Assembly (NCBI GenBank): GCA_025504975.1 | Contig: JANUWI010000003.1 | Location: 1-64,000, forward strand | Direction of reading: 5' to 3' | Source of the DNA: Plenodomus lindquistii | Lineage: Eukaryota > Ascomycota > Dothideomycetes > Pleosporales > Leptosphaeriaceae | DNA length: 64,000 nt | In this document: piece by piece, positions 54,636 to 64,000 of the stretch | Layout of the letters: every line of letters starts with the position of its first letter | How positions within the stretch are numbered: the stretch's first letter is position 1 | Position numbers and translations under genes: made by a program | The notes under the pieces: generated by a model | Told to the model about the DNA's origin: nothing | The model's input: the letters and a program-made list of their open reading frames with translations, nothing else | Database searches by the model: none

Positions 54636-56448
54636 CTAAAACGGAAGCATCGTCGCCACCACGCCCCCCTCACTCGCCCATGTCTTGACAACACTCTCCA
54701 ACACCTCCCCAATCAACGCCGTATCCCGCTTAACATCCACCATCCAATTCGAAACTGCAAACCGACATGCCGGCGCTCCCTCCCAACTCGTCCCACTAAC
54801 ATAAATCTTCCTCGTCGCTTTAATCCTATCCACAAGCTGCGAATTCAATACAGGGTCTTTCGCACGGAATAACACGATGATGAATATACCCATTATCAAA
54901 TCTCCCGCGCCCATGTCCGCAGGCGGTACGGGTAAAAGCTCAAAGTCTGGATGGCCGATCATGAGCATCGCGATATTACGGGACGATGCGATCTGCCGCT
55001 CGAGCATGCTTCTGTACCCGTCGCGGCCATAGGCAACGAGCGTAGCGTACACAGGTAGTGCTCTGAAGCGGCGGGAATTCTCGAGTCCAATGTTGAGAGG
55101 TGACATGATGCCATCTGACGCGCTGCTTGTGGCCAGGTACGCGGCATTTGGGTTCTGGAATACGCGTGCGGCGAGGTTGGCGTGCCGGCTGAGGAAGAAA
55201 CCAGAGTCGTAAGGGACGTTGAGGACTTTATGCAAGTCGCCTGTTAGAGAGTCGGCGAGTTCAATGCCCGCGACTGCGGCGATGAGGTTGTCGTAGTTTG
55301 TTAGTGGGCGGGTGGTGGGTGTGGAGGGGGATAGCATGCGAGCGAAGAGCCCGAATGCGCCATCAACGTGGATCCAAGCTCCGTACATGTCGCATAGGCG
55401 ACGTATTTCTTGCATTTCTGAAAGACTGGCGGTGGCGAAGAGGCCGGTGTTTACTTCTGAGGCACTAATTGCGACAATGCTTGCGCAGCCTGGGTGAGCG
55501 AGGAAGGATCTGAGCGAGTCCATATTGAATCTGTGAGGTGCATCTGGGAGGCCGATGGTTTTTACGCTTGTGCGGCCCAAACCCAGGATACTTGCTGCTT
55601 TGGAGAGGGACGAGTGCGGGACTGTTGTCAAGATTTGGATTTCGTCGATGCCGGCAGTCTTCATTGCTTCGACGATGCCGACCTCGCCAACGCTCACTAC
55701 CTCATCTGTGCGATGCGCTGAGGCTTCGGCGATAACGTATTCGCGTCCGCATGCAAGGCCAAGGACATTGCTGGCTGTTGCACCGGTGGTGAAGATACGA
55801 TGGGGCCAGTGGCTTGGATCAAGATTGAGCAAGTTGCAAAGAAGGCTTAGAGCCGTGTCTTCTATATCTGTGGCGATAGTCTCCGAGGGAAGGTGAACTT
55901 GAACATTTTGATCGTAATGTGTGACGAGGTTGTCTGCCAGAGTGGCGGCTGGTGTTGCGCCACCAGTCACGAAGCCGTAGCTGATTGCGGTGTTAGGTTA
56001 ATCATGATGTGGAGAGCTGTAAGATACACATTGCTGGCCGTTTTGGGGAAGACATACTGTCAGACGTCAGCGATCTTGTCTTCCTGTGCAGAACCGCAGA
56101 CACGGTCAGCAAATGAACAAAACGCAGACCTTGAAGCAGAAAGCTTACTATGGATACAAGAAGAAAGTGTAAGGAGCGTAGACCGGAACCAAATGAGATG
56201 TGAGTACTTGATCATACCTAATTTGGCGAACGAGAAGATGCGTTCAAGGCTGGCGCAAGATCATCGTGGATGTGCCGAATGGTCGCTTCCAGGCCTTTGC
56301 CTGATGCTGGCAAAGTAGACACAAGCTTCTCCCGACCCCTAGTTAGAGCAAGTCCAGTTGGGAGTACATTCGCAGGAGAAGGTCGGGAGTGCAGGTTTGC
56401 AATCTCGGTCGCAAGCTTGTTAAACGTCCCGGAGTTCATTGACTCCAT
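54636..56448 (-). CDS. Group II PLP-dependent decarboxylase, possible splice-site lesion
   Basis: The family (glutamate, tyrosine/DOPA-type decarboxylases) removes the carboxyl group of an amino acid. Exon 1 begins at ATG 56448 and contains HIHDDLAPALNASSRSPN. The main exon starts at 55980 and reads YGFVTGGATPAATLADNL, TTGATASNVLGLACGRE, IHVDGAFG and DLHKVLNVPYDSG, where Lys binds PLP, down to the stop at 54636. Family logic demands SPN-YYGFVTGG, but the exon 1 frame ends AAT TAG just before GTATGATC; removing one G gives a correct phase-2 junction (TA|C). The gene is therefore either broken by one extra base at the donor or misassembled. The intervening 237 bp is also long for this genome. 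The substrate is not predictable. Confidence 0.72.
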
Positions 56449-57042
56449 GGTGTCTTAATTGTCTGAGACTGTGACTGTAACAGACAAGACCCTGAAAGTG
56501 CCCAACAATAGACCTTTGTGTGAAGAAGAAAATTCAGGAATCTTCAAGGGACAAGATAAGCGTGAGGGATGCCTTGAGGAACGACAAAGGAAGAATCTCT
56601 AGATGACAGGAGCTCGCATGAAATGAGTCTTACGGAAAGTTGACGATAGTTTCGTACAAGCGTCTACTGTGCCGCTGCACTGACTCCGAGGTTGGAATCT
56701 GCAGGACCCTCAGGCAAGCAATGGCTCTGCTCTGCAAACGACTGCGAACTGCAGAGGGTGATTTGAGACTGAGGATGTAAAGGTACTCAAGTGCCTGAAT
56801 GGCTGGGAGTCAGGCAGGCGCAGGTGCATGTGCACCTCCAGTGGGCAGGCTCAAGATTGACGTTGATGTCACGTGCCTTGGCGCCACGCCATCCCAATCG
56901 GGAACGCGCGTGGGGAGGGCAACACCATCCACGCGCACAATCAATGACATCGCCACCGTCACGCCTGGAAACCCTCCAAAGACACGCTCTCTACGCGTAG
57001 ACTACCGATGCGCACAACCTTGACCGACCATGCGACGCTCTG
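56449..57042. promoter_or_regulatory. Divergent intergenic region with MCB box
   Basis: These 594 bp lie between the decarboxylase and the RecQ gene. ACGCGT (56993-56998) lies 45 bp upstream of the RecQ ATG, and further CGCG words lie near 56907 and 56932. An MBF-type G1/S control of the helicase is plausible. Confidence 0.5.
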
Positions 57043-60000
57043 ATGCCTCGGAACAACCTTAGCACGCATCTCGAGTGGCTGTTATCAGAGAAGCCGTATG
57101 TTCCTTCTGCTGCATCGCTTGTCGCCTACGATCCCGACTTTGTTCCGACGAGTTCAGCCACCATATCGCAGCCTTCGTCTTTTTCCATAGAGCGGACGGG
57201 ATACAATGCACCAGAACCCTTCTCTGCGCCACAGCCTGCACCGCCCGTTGGTCGCCCGCCACCCCGCACTCTCGGTCGATCAATAACACTCGACATACAC
57301 AACCCGCTGGGACGGGAAGGCACGATCGAGGAAATGGCGAGGCTGAGGCAGACGCCGGCAAGTGGGAGGCCCAAGTTGGTACTGGCTGGCCTACCACCCG
57401 TAGATGACAGAACACCCGCGGCAGACACAGTGAGGAGGCATGGTGCTGCACGTAGTACGCCAGTTTCCACCTCCACACATCCGGCGCGGCAAACAGTCAC
57501 CAAGGCGCGCACAGTGGTACCCGGCGTCGAAGCCATCGATCTTACGGGAGGTGACGACATCTGTTCTTCGCCAATCGCCGACCGTGCAAGCAAAGGGAAG
57601 AAGAGGAAGAGCGAGGAATATGAGGCAGACCTTCGACGCGCAAAATCGCCCAGGCCAGCCCGGCCTGCTCCTTCCTCCAGTCCTCAGTTGGAGGATGACG
57701 ACTTCCCCGACATCGACAATATGGTACAGGATCCTGAGAGTCCACCTCCGCCATACTCTACTGTGGTCGCGACTGGCCGTGAGCAGAACCAGACGAACCA
57801 CGTGCTGCCCGCTGATGATATTGGGTTGATGCTTGAATTGCAATACGGCGAGGGAAGCACAGAACAAGTCGAGACTGTACCGTCTACCCAGACTCGCAAG
57901 CGAAAGTCAGTGAGTCGCGCCCCTTCAGAAACTTTAGCGCCAGCCCGCAAGATGGGCAAGCAATCGCGCAGCGTGTCACCGACCAAGAACCATACGTCAC
58001 ATACTGAGAAGCCTTCTCAAGCGCGCACGCCGGTTGTCAAGAGAGTCGAGCATACCGTGTTAGACTCTGAAGAGGAGGACTTTGGCGCATTTGATGAGAT
58101 GGACATGGAAAGTCGGTCTCAAACCAGATCCAAGTCCCCGGCGAAGAGGAATTCGCGTGAGAAGACGCCCCTCTCGAACGTCAGTATGCAGCTACCTATC
58201 CGCTCACCATCAAAACCTCTGCGAAGTCCGAGCCCGTATGAACCAAAGCATGACTCTATGCCCACTCCAGCCAAGTCTCAGTCGCCACGGAAGCAAAAGT
58301 CTTCTACACAACAGTCTAAGCCTATTGCCGAGCCCGCAGTCACGCAAAATAATCCTACGCCCAATTCTTCTGATCTGCCAAAGGAGAAGCGAGATATTAT
58401 GCGCAAGGCCGTCGAGACATTCCTGGAAGCAGAAGGAAATCACCTACAGCAACATCTACATACTGCCAGTACCGCATGGGACAATGCACGCGCAGCGTTC
58501 GTTGCCTATCTTGGTGAGAATGGGGTACCTGGCGCTACTGAACAGGAATGTATGAAGCGAGCGCGTTCACAAAAAGACGCGGTGGAGCAGCTTGTGGCAC
58601 TGAAAAGCACATATGACACTCTTGAGAAACAACGACAGCGCATCAAAGATAAGATTGAAGACGACCTGAACATGGGACAATTCGATAACGAAGACGGCCA
58701 AAAACTGAACAAACTCTTTAAGTCGGTTGAAGACACTCTGATCCAGATGTACTATCTCCTTCAGATAGCTGGTATCAAGCAACGACTGAGACCAATCATT
58801 AAGACTGAGGGCGCGGACTCTCGCCATATTGTTATCCAATCGACGCAGGTGAGCCCTGCCAAGCAACGGACGCGGGCGCTACAGGAAGCACAATACGAGC
58901 ATTCAGCTCCAACCCAGAGAGTGCAGCAAACGCAAGCCGACCCAAAGCATGAAGTGTGGACACCGACTCGACGCATACGATTCGCCGAAGAACAGGTAGC
59001 TGCATCTCCATTGCCGCCCCCAGATCTGAGGTCCCGCGCCCAGCATCGTACCGACGTTGGGCTGCAAGATACGTCCAACTCACGGGAGCGCTCCCATCGT
59101 ATCCCGGAGACACCACAGCGCTCCAAAAACCGCCGTGCGCTCGAACAGGGCCCTCGCGAGAGCCCTGATGAGTTCGGCGATATAGATTGGGACGGTGAAG
59201 ACCAGAACCTCTTCACAAACAACATGGGTCCACCTCCTGGGCCGATCGAGATCAATGATGATGATGACGACGACGACGACGATGAGTTCGGAGGTGGCTT
59301 TGACGCAGGAGCCTTGCATGCGCTGAGTAACATCGAGAATCAAGCACCAAGTGGCTTTGATTGGAAAGGCGACAGGACTGATATTGGGACAACGAGCTCC
59401 AGAGAGGTTTTTCGGGAGACGAACACGAACAAAATACAGCCTCCGAGGAACCCACCATCACCAAAGAAAGCACAACTAGATATACGCGCGAAGAATTACC
59501 CGGGGATGAACTTCCCTTGGTCTCAAGATTTACGAAATGCGCTCATCCGCCGATTCGGTTTGCGTGGCTTCCGCCCTGGCCAGCTGGAAGCTATCAACAC
59601 CACCCTCGGAGGAGAGCACTGCTTCGTCCTCATGCCGACTGGAGGTGGCAAGTCCCTTTGCTACCAGCTTCCCTCCGTCATCACATCAGGCAAGACACGC
59701 GGTGTGACGATTGTCGTTTCACCACTGCTCAGTTTGATGGAAGATCAAGTAGCTGCTTGCGAGCAACGTTTTGGCATGCAAGCATTTCTGATCAACGGAG
59801 AATCAACAGCAGCCCAGAAGAGCATGATCATGGATGCACTCAAAGAGCGTGATCCTCAAAAGTTCATCCAGATTTTGTACGTGACACCCGAGATGCTTAG
59901 TAAGAATCAACGGATGGTCGGTACACTTCAACAGCTTCACTCGCGGGGTCATCTGGCTAGAATCGTCATTGACGAGGCGCATTGCGTGAGTCAATGGGGT

Positions 60001-62379
60001 CACGACTTTCGTCCTGATTACAAGGCGCTCGGAGATGTTGTCCGGCAATTCCCTGGCGTCCCAGTGATCGCTCTGACAGCTACCGCAACCACCCTGGTTC
60101 GCACTGACGTCGTCGCTAATCTTGGTATACAAGGCTGTCGCCAGTTCTCACAGAGCTTTAACCGACCCAACTTGTCTTACGAAGTACTCCCAAAGACAAA
60201 AGGTGTGGTGAACAGCATTGCAGAACTCATCAAAGAGAGGTATACAAAGAAGTCCGGCATCATCTACTGCCTCTCTCGCAAAAGCTGTGAGGATGTAGCG
60301 AAGAAGCTTTCCAACATGGGCCTCAAGGCGTTTCACTATCACGCGGGCATGGACTCTGCGGAACGCTCCGAAGTTCAACGCAAATGGCAAAGCAACGAAT
60401 ACCATGTGATCGTAGCCACCATCGCTTTTGGAATGGGCATCGACAAGGCAGATGTCCGATACGTCATTCATCATACCCTTCCGAAGAGCTTGGAAGGCTA
60501 CTACCAAGAAACAGGACGTGCTGGTCGAGACGGCAAGCGGTCAGAATGTTACCTTTACTACCAGTATGCTGATTGCAAGACGTATCGAAAGATGATTGAT
60601 GAGGGCGAAGGAAGCTACGAACAAAAGCAACGGCTGCACGGCATGCTGCGGACGGTGATACAGTACTGTGAGAACAAGGCCGACTGTCGACGTGCGCAAG
60701 TGCTTGGCTACTTCAGCGAACCCTTCGACCCCGCCAAGTGCAACTCGACTTGCGATAATTGTCGCTCTGACTCCACATTCGTCACGAAAGACTTGACCGA
60801 GTACGCTGCGATGGCCGTCAAACTCGTCAGCCAGGTGCATGAGGATAGTGTCACCATGCACCAGTGTGTTGATGCCTTCCGTGGCGCAAGCGGTGCCAAA
60901 ATCAAGAAGTCTGGACTGGAAGCTTATGGGTGGGGATTTGGTAAAGATCTGGAACGTGGTGACAACGAGAGGATCTTTCAGCATTTGCTCGATGCAGGAG
61001 CTCTGAAGGAGAAGGGTAAAGTCAACAAGGTTGGATTTACTACGAATTACCTTCACGTAAGCTGCCACCAAGATCGATATGACTTCTACTAATCTATATA
61101 GCCTGGTCCAAACCGTAATGAGTTCGCTAGCAAACGCCAAAAGCTGAAATTACAAGTACGGGCGTCACCTCGCAAGGCTACAGCGAAGAAGCCAACAAAA
61201 GCCACAAAGAAACAACAGACACAATACCCATCCACCAATGTCTCATCTCCAATACGCGCACCGAAGCAAAAGATTCGCCAGTTTGCCTTCCAGGGAAGTG
61301 AAGAGGAGGAGGAGGAAGAGGACGCCTTTGATCAGCCTCGTCATCCTACCCGCAAGAAGACGCCTCGCGGTTATGAGCAAGACGGCTTCGTTGTACCCGA
61401 TGCTCAGGACGATACCGACTTTGCTCCTGTACGCGTAGCCAAGCCATCACGAGCGATGACAGGCAAACCCCTCGGAGCGCCCATCACCGTTGATGCACGC
61501 ACCGCAGACCTCACCGACTTCCAACAGGACGTCCTACGAGACTTCATCACAGGGGCCAGGGACCTGAGGAACAATATCATGGCGCAAAGGGGTCATAGAG
61601 AGGCCATTTTCACGGATACTGTTCTTCGTGAGATGGGTATCGACCTGCCACGGTCCCTTGACGAGATGCGCCTCATTCCAGGCATAAGGCCCGAGATGGT
61701 CGACCGCTATGGCAAACGCTTCATGCAGCTTATTGACAACTCGCGCGCCTGCTACGGCGACGCTGCCCCAATACCCAAGAACCCAGCGCTACGTCGCCGT
61801 CCTGCTGTTCAGCAGCGAGTCGTCCATGATGTTTCAGATGACGACGGCGAACAGGTTGCAGATGTCAATCACAGGCTTGTCATCGATCTCTGCGATGAGG
61901 CTGAAGACGACGACGAAGATGAATACGAAGATCAAGCGGCACCAGTCGGTATCGATGATCAGGCTGAAAGTGACTATTCGTACGGCGATGACGATGACGA
62001 TGAAGATGAAGATGACAATGAAGTGCACATTTCACACCACTTCACGCAGAATCTCGATCCCCAGGTCGCGGCATTCAATAATCGATACACGCAAGCTGCT
62101 GGGCCGTCGACGGCAAAAGCACCCAAGCCACCCGTTGCAAGGGCAAGTTCGAAAGCGTCTGGTGCAACGGGGAAGAAAAAAGCGTTTAGGAAGAGGGCGA
62201 GTGGTGGTTCGGGCAACTTCGCGGGAGTGAGAAAGCGAGGCTCCAAAAGCAAGGCGCCGGGTGGTGCGGTGTCGGGCGGGAGGGCGAGTGGTGGGGGAAG
62301 AGGGAGAGGTGGAGGTGCTGCCGGAGGAGCTGGTGGAGGAGGTAACGCGTGGGGATCGATTATGGCTATGCCTACCTGA
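57043..62379 (+). CDS. RecQ helicase, Sgs1/BLM type
   Basis: The exons are 57043-61056 and 61102-62379, with a 45-nt intron (GTAAGC...TAG), giving 5292 nt and 1763 residues. It is a 3'-5' DNA helicase that works with topoisomerase III in recombination and replication-fork repair. The long disordered N-terminus (to about 800) includes an acidic DDDDDDD run. Helicase motifs: LMPTGGGKSLCYQLP (Walker A, about 866), VIDEAHCVSQWGHDF (about 974), ALTATAT and QETGRAGRDG. The RQC zinc region has YCENKADCRRAQVLGYF and CNSTCDNC. After the intron come GPNRNEFASKRQKLKLQV and the HRDC domain (about 1469-1551, DLRNNIMAQRGHREAIFTDT). The C-terminus is acidic, then Lys/Gly-rich. This is the full-length cellular enzyme, not a short telomere-linked helicase. 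Confidence 0.94.
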
Positions 62380-63113
62380 GCTCAATGGGACACGCATCGG
62401 GGCTTTATGTTCATGTTCCTCGTTAAGACACGATTCGGTGTATGGGCTTATGACTATACGGCATTTTTATGTTGATACCATGGGGACGGCTGCTAATCCA
62501 TATCTTACAGTCTGGCTCAGTCTTGAAGTATTCGCAAGAGTATACTGGCATGTCTGGTATTGCACTCACCTTACTCATGTTTAGTCTTACGTTCCACAGT
62601 GACTAGAGTGAACAGTCGACGAGTGTTGCGGATGCAACGCGTACGGTAAGTAACAGGTGGATCTGCTCATGCTCATCGCTAAAGGAACGAATACCGCATT
62701 GACTGCTGTAAGCCAGTCAAAGCTAGCGTAGATTTGAGCTTAGCCTAAGTAATCCAGAATCCCGAACCAACATATCAAGCTGGGGCCGAGAGGCATGAGC
62801 TGTAGATTACATGAATGATACAAGCCAGTCACGAAGCTCCTTAGCACGCCTAAGTGAGACTCGACGTCTCTATTATGCGCAATCGTAGCATCATATACAC
62901 TGCACCAAAATCAGGAAATGTTGTAAGGCCAATACGATTGGTACCTCTCGCGTTCCAGGGAGGAAAATCATCCAACACATGAACCCGATTACTCCATGGC
63001 GCCGGGGTATTTGTCTAGGCTAAGGCAACGAGCAGACTGAAGCAGAACCGCGAAAACTAGCAGTAACCGAGATACAAGACGACTAACCTCAATACATATT
63101 CCATTCAGCGAGA
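62380..63113. other. Intergenic
   Basis: These 734 bp lie between convergent genes, and nothing is recognised. Confidence 0.5.
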
Positions 63114-64000
63114 TCAGACCCTGTGGTCGACATGAGATGAGTCTGAGACCGGAGGCGAAGGCGGCTCCGCAATTCCAAGATATCGTTTCTTCGACTCTGT
63201 CGGACTTTCCAAATCTTCGAGAGAACGTTTGAGAGACGACGACTGCACCGAATCAGACTGGACATCTCCGCTCGTGAGTGCAGATATACCGACACGATCT
63301 AGCTTTCCCGTTGATGCAGGCTTCGCCTTGCCGTCTTTCTTCCGTTTGCCAATGACGCTCTTCCACCTCCGCACCACACTCAGAACTAGCGCCACCCGCT
63401 GGAACTGGGATATCTCCGGCGCTCTCCTAACGTCTACCCAGTCGATTCTTCTCAGTCCTACTGTCTTGACCACACGAGACAGCATATGTGTCATCAACTC
63501 AATCTGTTCCTGCACGAGCGTCTCGTCCTTCAGTCCGAATCGCAGCGTCAAGTAACCCTTTGGGCTCAACCTGTACGTGCTATCCTCTATCAACGATGGT
63601 CGTGCGGGGGTAAGCAAGATGTGCTGCCCACTCTGCTGGATTCGTTGCAAGCGCTGCCACAACGCACTTGGCTGATCCGAGCGCCTCACGTCCTGCACAA
63701 TCCACTCATTCAGCGTGAATGTCGAAAAAGGATTCTTTCCGTAATGCTTGAGCATCTTCCTCAATGCATCAATCAGGGCACGCGTAAAGCTGTACTCCCC
63801 CGGGCTTGCAGTCGTCTGGTCGATGAAACACGCGCTCAGCAGTTCGAACTTGCGACTTCCGCCTTTGCTGGACTTGACGAGGTTGCTGGAATAGCAGGTA
63901 TCTAGAATCTCGAGGATGTCGCCTTCGACTTCGTCATCTTGGAGCTTGTCTTCGACTTTGTTCCAGTTTGCGCGCGCGTCTTTGCGAAAGCCTTTGCCAG
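63114..64000 (-). CDS. Caspase-like (peptidase C14) protein, partial at window edge
   Basis: The frame is open from the window edge (first full codon at 63998) to the stop at 63114, about 294 residues; the N-terminus is outside. EGDILEILDTCYSSNLVKSS contains the caspase-type DxCYS, with the probable catalytic Cys codon at 63894-63896. Then KFELLSACFIDQTTASPGE and SFTRALIDALRKMLKHYG fit the C-terminal half of a caspase-like domain. The catalytic His would lie upstream. Downstream is WQRLQRIQQSGQHILLTP, then a Lys/Ser-rich tail. Fungal proteins of this type are often stand-alone or fused to signalling domains in incompatibility or cell-death pathways, but this cannot be judged here. Confidence 0.7.
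   Translation of the reverse strand, partial: GKGFRKDARANWNKVEDKLQDDEVEGDILEILDTCYSSNLVKSSKGGSRKFELLSACFIDQTTASPGEYSFTRALIDALRKMLKHYGKNPFSTFTLNEWIVQDVRRSDQPSALWQRLQRIQQSGQHILLTPARPSLIEDSTYRLSPKGYLTLRFGLKDETLVQEQIELMTHMLSRVVKTVGLRRIDWVDVRRAPEISQFQRVALVLSVVRRWKSVIGKRKKDGKAKPASTGKLDRVGISALTSGDVQSDSVQSSSLKRSLEDLESPTESKKRYLGIAEPPSPPVSDSSHVDHRV

Noticed and set aside
57043..62379. Telomere-linked RecQ helicase gene as part of the subtelomere
   Set aside because: It is a full-length Sgs1/BLM-type gene with RQC and HRDC domains, about 50 kb from the telomeric repeats and among ordinary genes.
1..64000. tRNA, rRNA or CRISPR-like arrays
   Set aside because: No cloverleaf with a GTTCGA-type T-loop in context, no rRNA-like sequence and no spaced direct repeats were found by eye. 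A tRNAscan-SE run would be decisive.

Overview
The window reads as one end of a chromosome from a filamentous ascomycete, most likely a Dothideomycete. The evidence is CCCTAA telomeric repeats, spliceosomal introns of about 45-145 nt, an AT-rich TpA-saturated block typical of RIP (repeat-induced point mutation), and typical fungal families (DUF3433, Zn2Cys6, 2EXR, GH27, class II peroxidase). The species cannot be named from the sequence. The C-rich telomere strand is the + strand, so the telomere should lie to the left of base 1.

Bases 1-8967 are a telomere-associated retroelement array. Two almost identical 4339-bp copies of a Penelope-like element (PLE) without an endonuclease domain lie head to tail at 75-4413 and 4542-8880. 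The tail of a third copy occupies 1-74. Each copy has partial LTRs (pLTRs), a basic ORF1, and an ORF2 reverse transcriptase in the -1 frame. A perfect in-phase A_AAA_AAC slippery heptamer sits in the ORF overlap. Every pLTR carries a hammerhead ribozyme motif. Copies are joined to (CCCTAA)n tracts through their own telomere-complementary 3' ends, and coding strands point away from the telomere, as expected if the chromosome 3' overhang primes reverse transcription.

Bases 8968 to about 12560 are RIP-like AT-rich DNA. This decay runs into a dead Zn2Cys6 transcription factor (12384-13495). From there to about 22.2 kb most genes are broken: a polysaccharide deacetylase, a DHA2-type MFS transporter, an Old Yellow Enzyme and a SET/MYND protein. 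Most in-frame stops there can be explained by single C-to-T or G-to-A changes. One small intact-looking unknown gene sits at about 19.4-20.0 kb.

From about 22.5 kb the DNA is mostly ordinary genic sequence: a 1550-aa DUF3433 membrane protein, a small conserved mitochondrial-type protein with a GC-AG intron, a Myb-like protein, a Cys-rich unknown, an SGT1/Ecdysoneless homologue, a divergently transcribed CM1/PACT-type microtubule-organising coiled-coil protein, a WLM (Wss1-like) metalloprotease, a cytochrome P450, a 2EXR protein, a broken BBE-type FAD oxidoreductase, a class II peroxidase, an F-box protein, a GH27 alpha-galactosidase, a group II PLP decarboxylase with a possible splice-site lesion, a full-length Sgs1/BLM-type RecQ helicase, and a caspase-like protein cut by the window end. 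The RecQ and WLM genes both act in genome maintenance and both have an ACGCGT (MCB) box upstream. I found no tRNA, rRNA or CRISPR array, and no convincing metabolite cluster.
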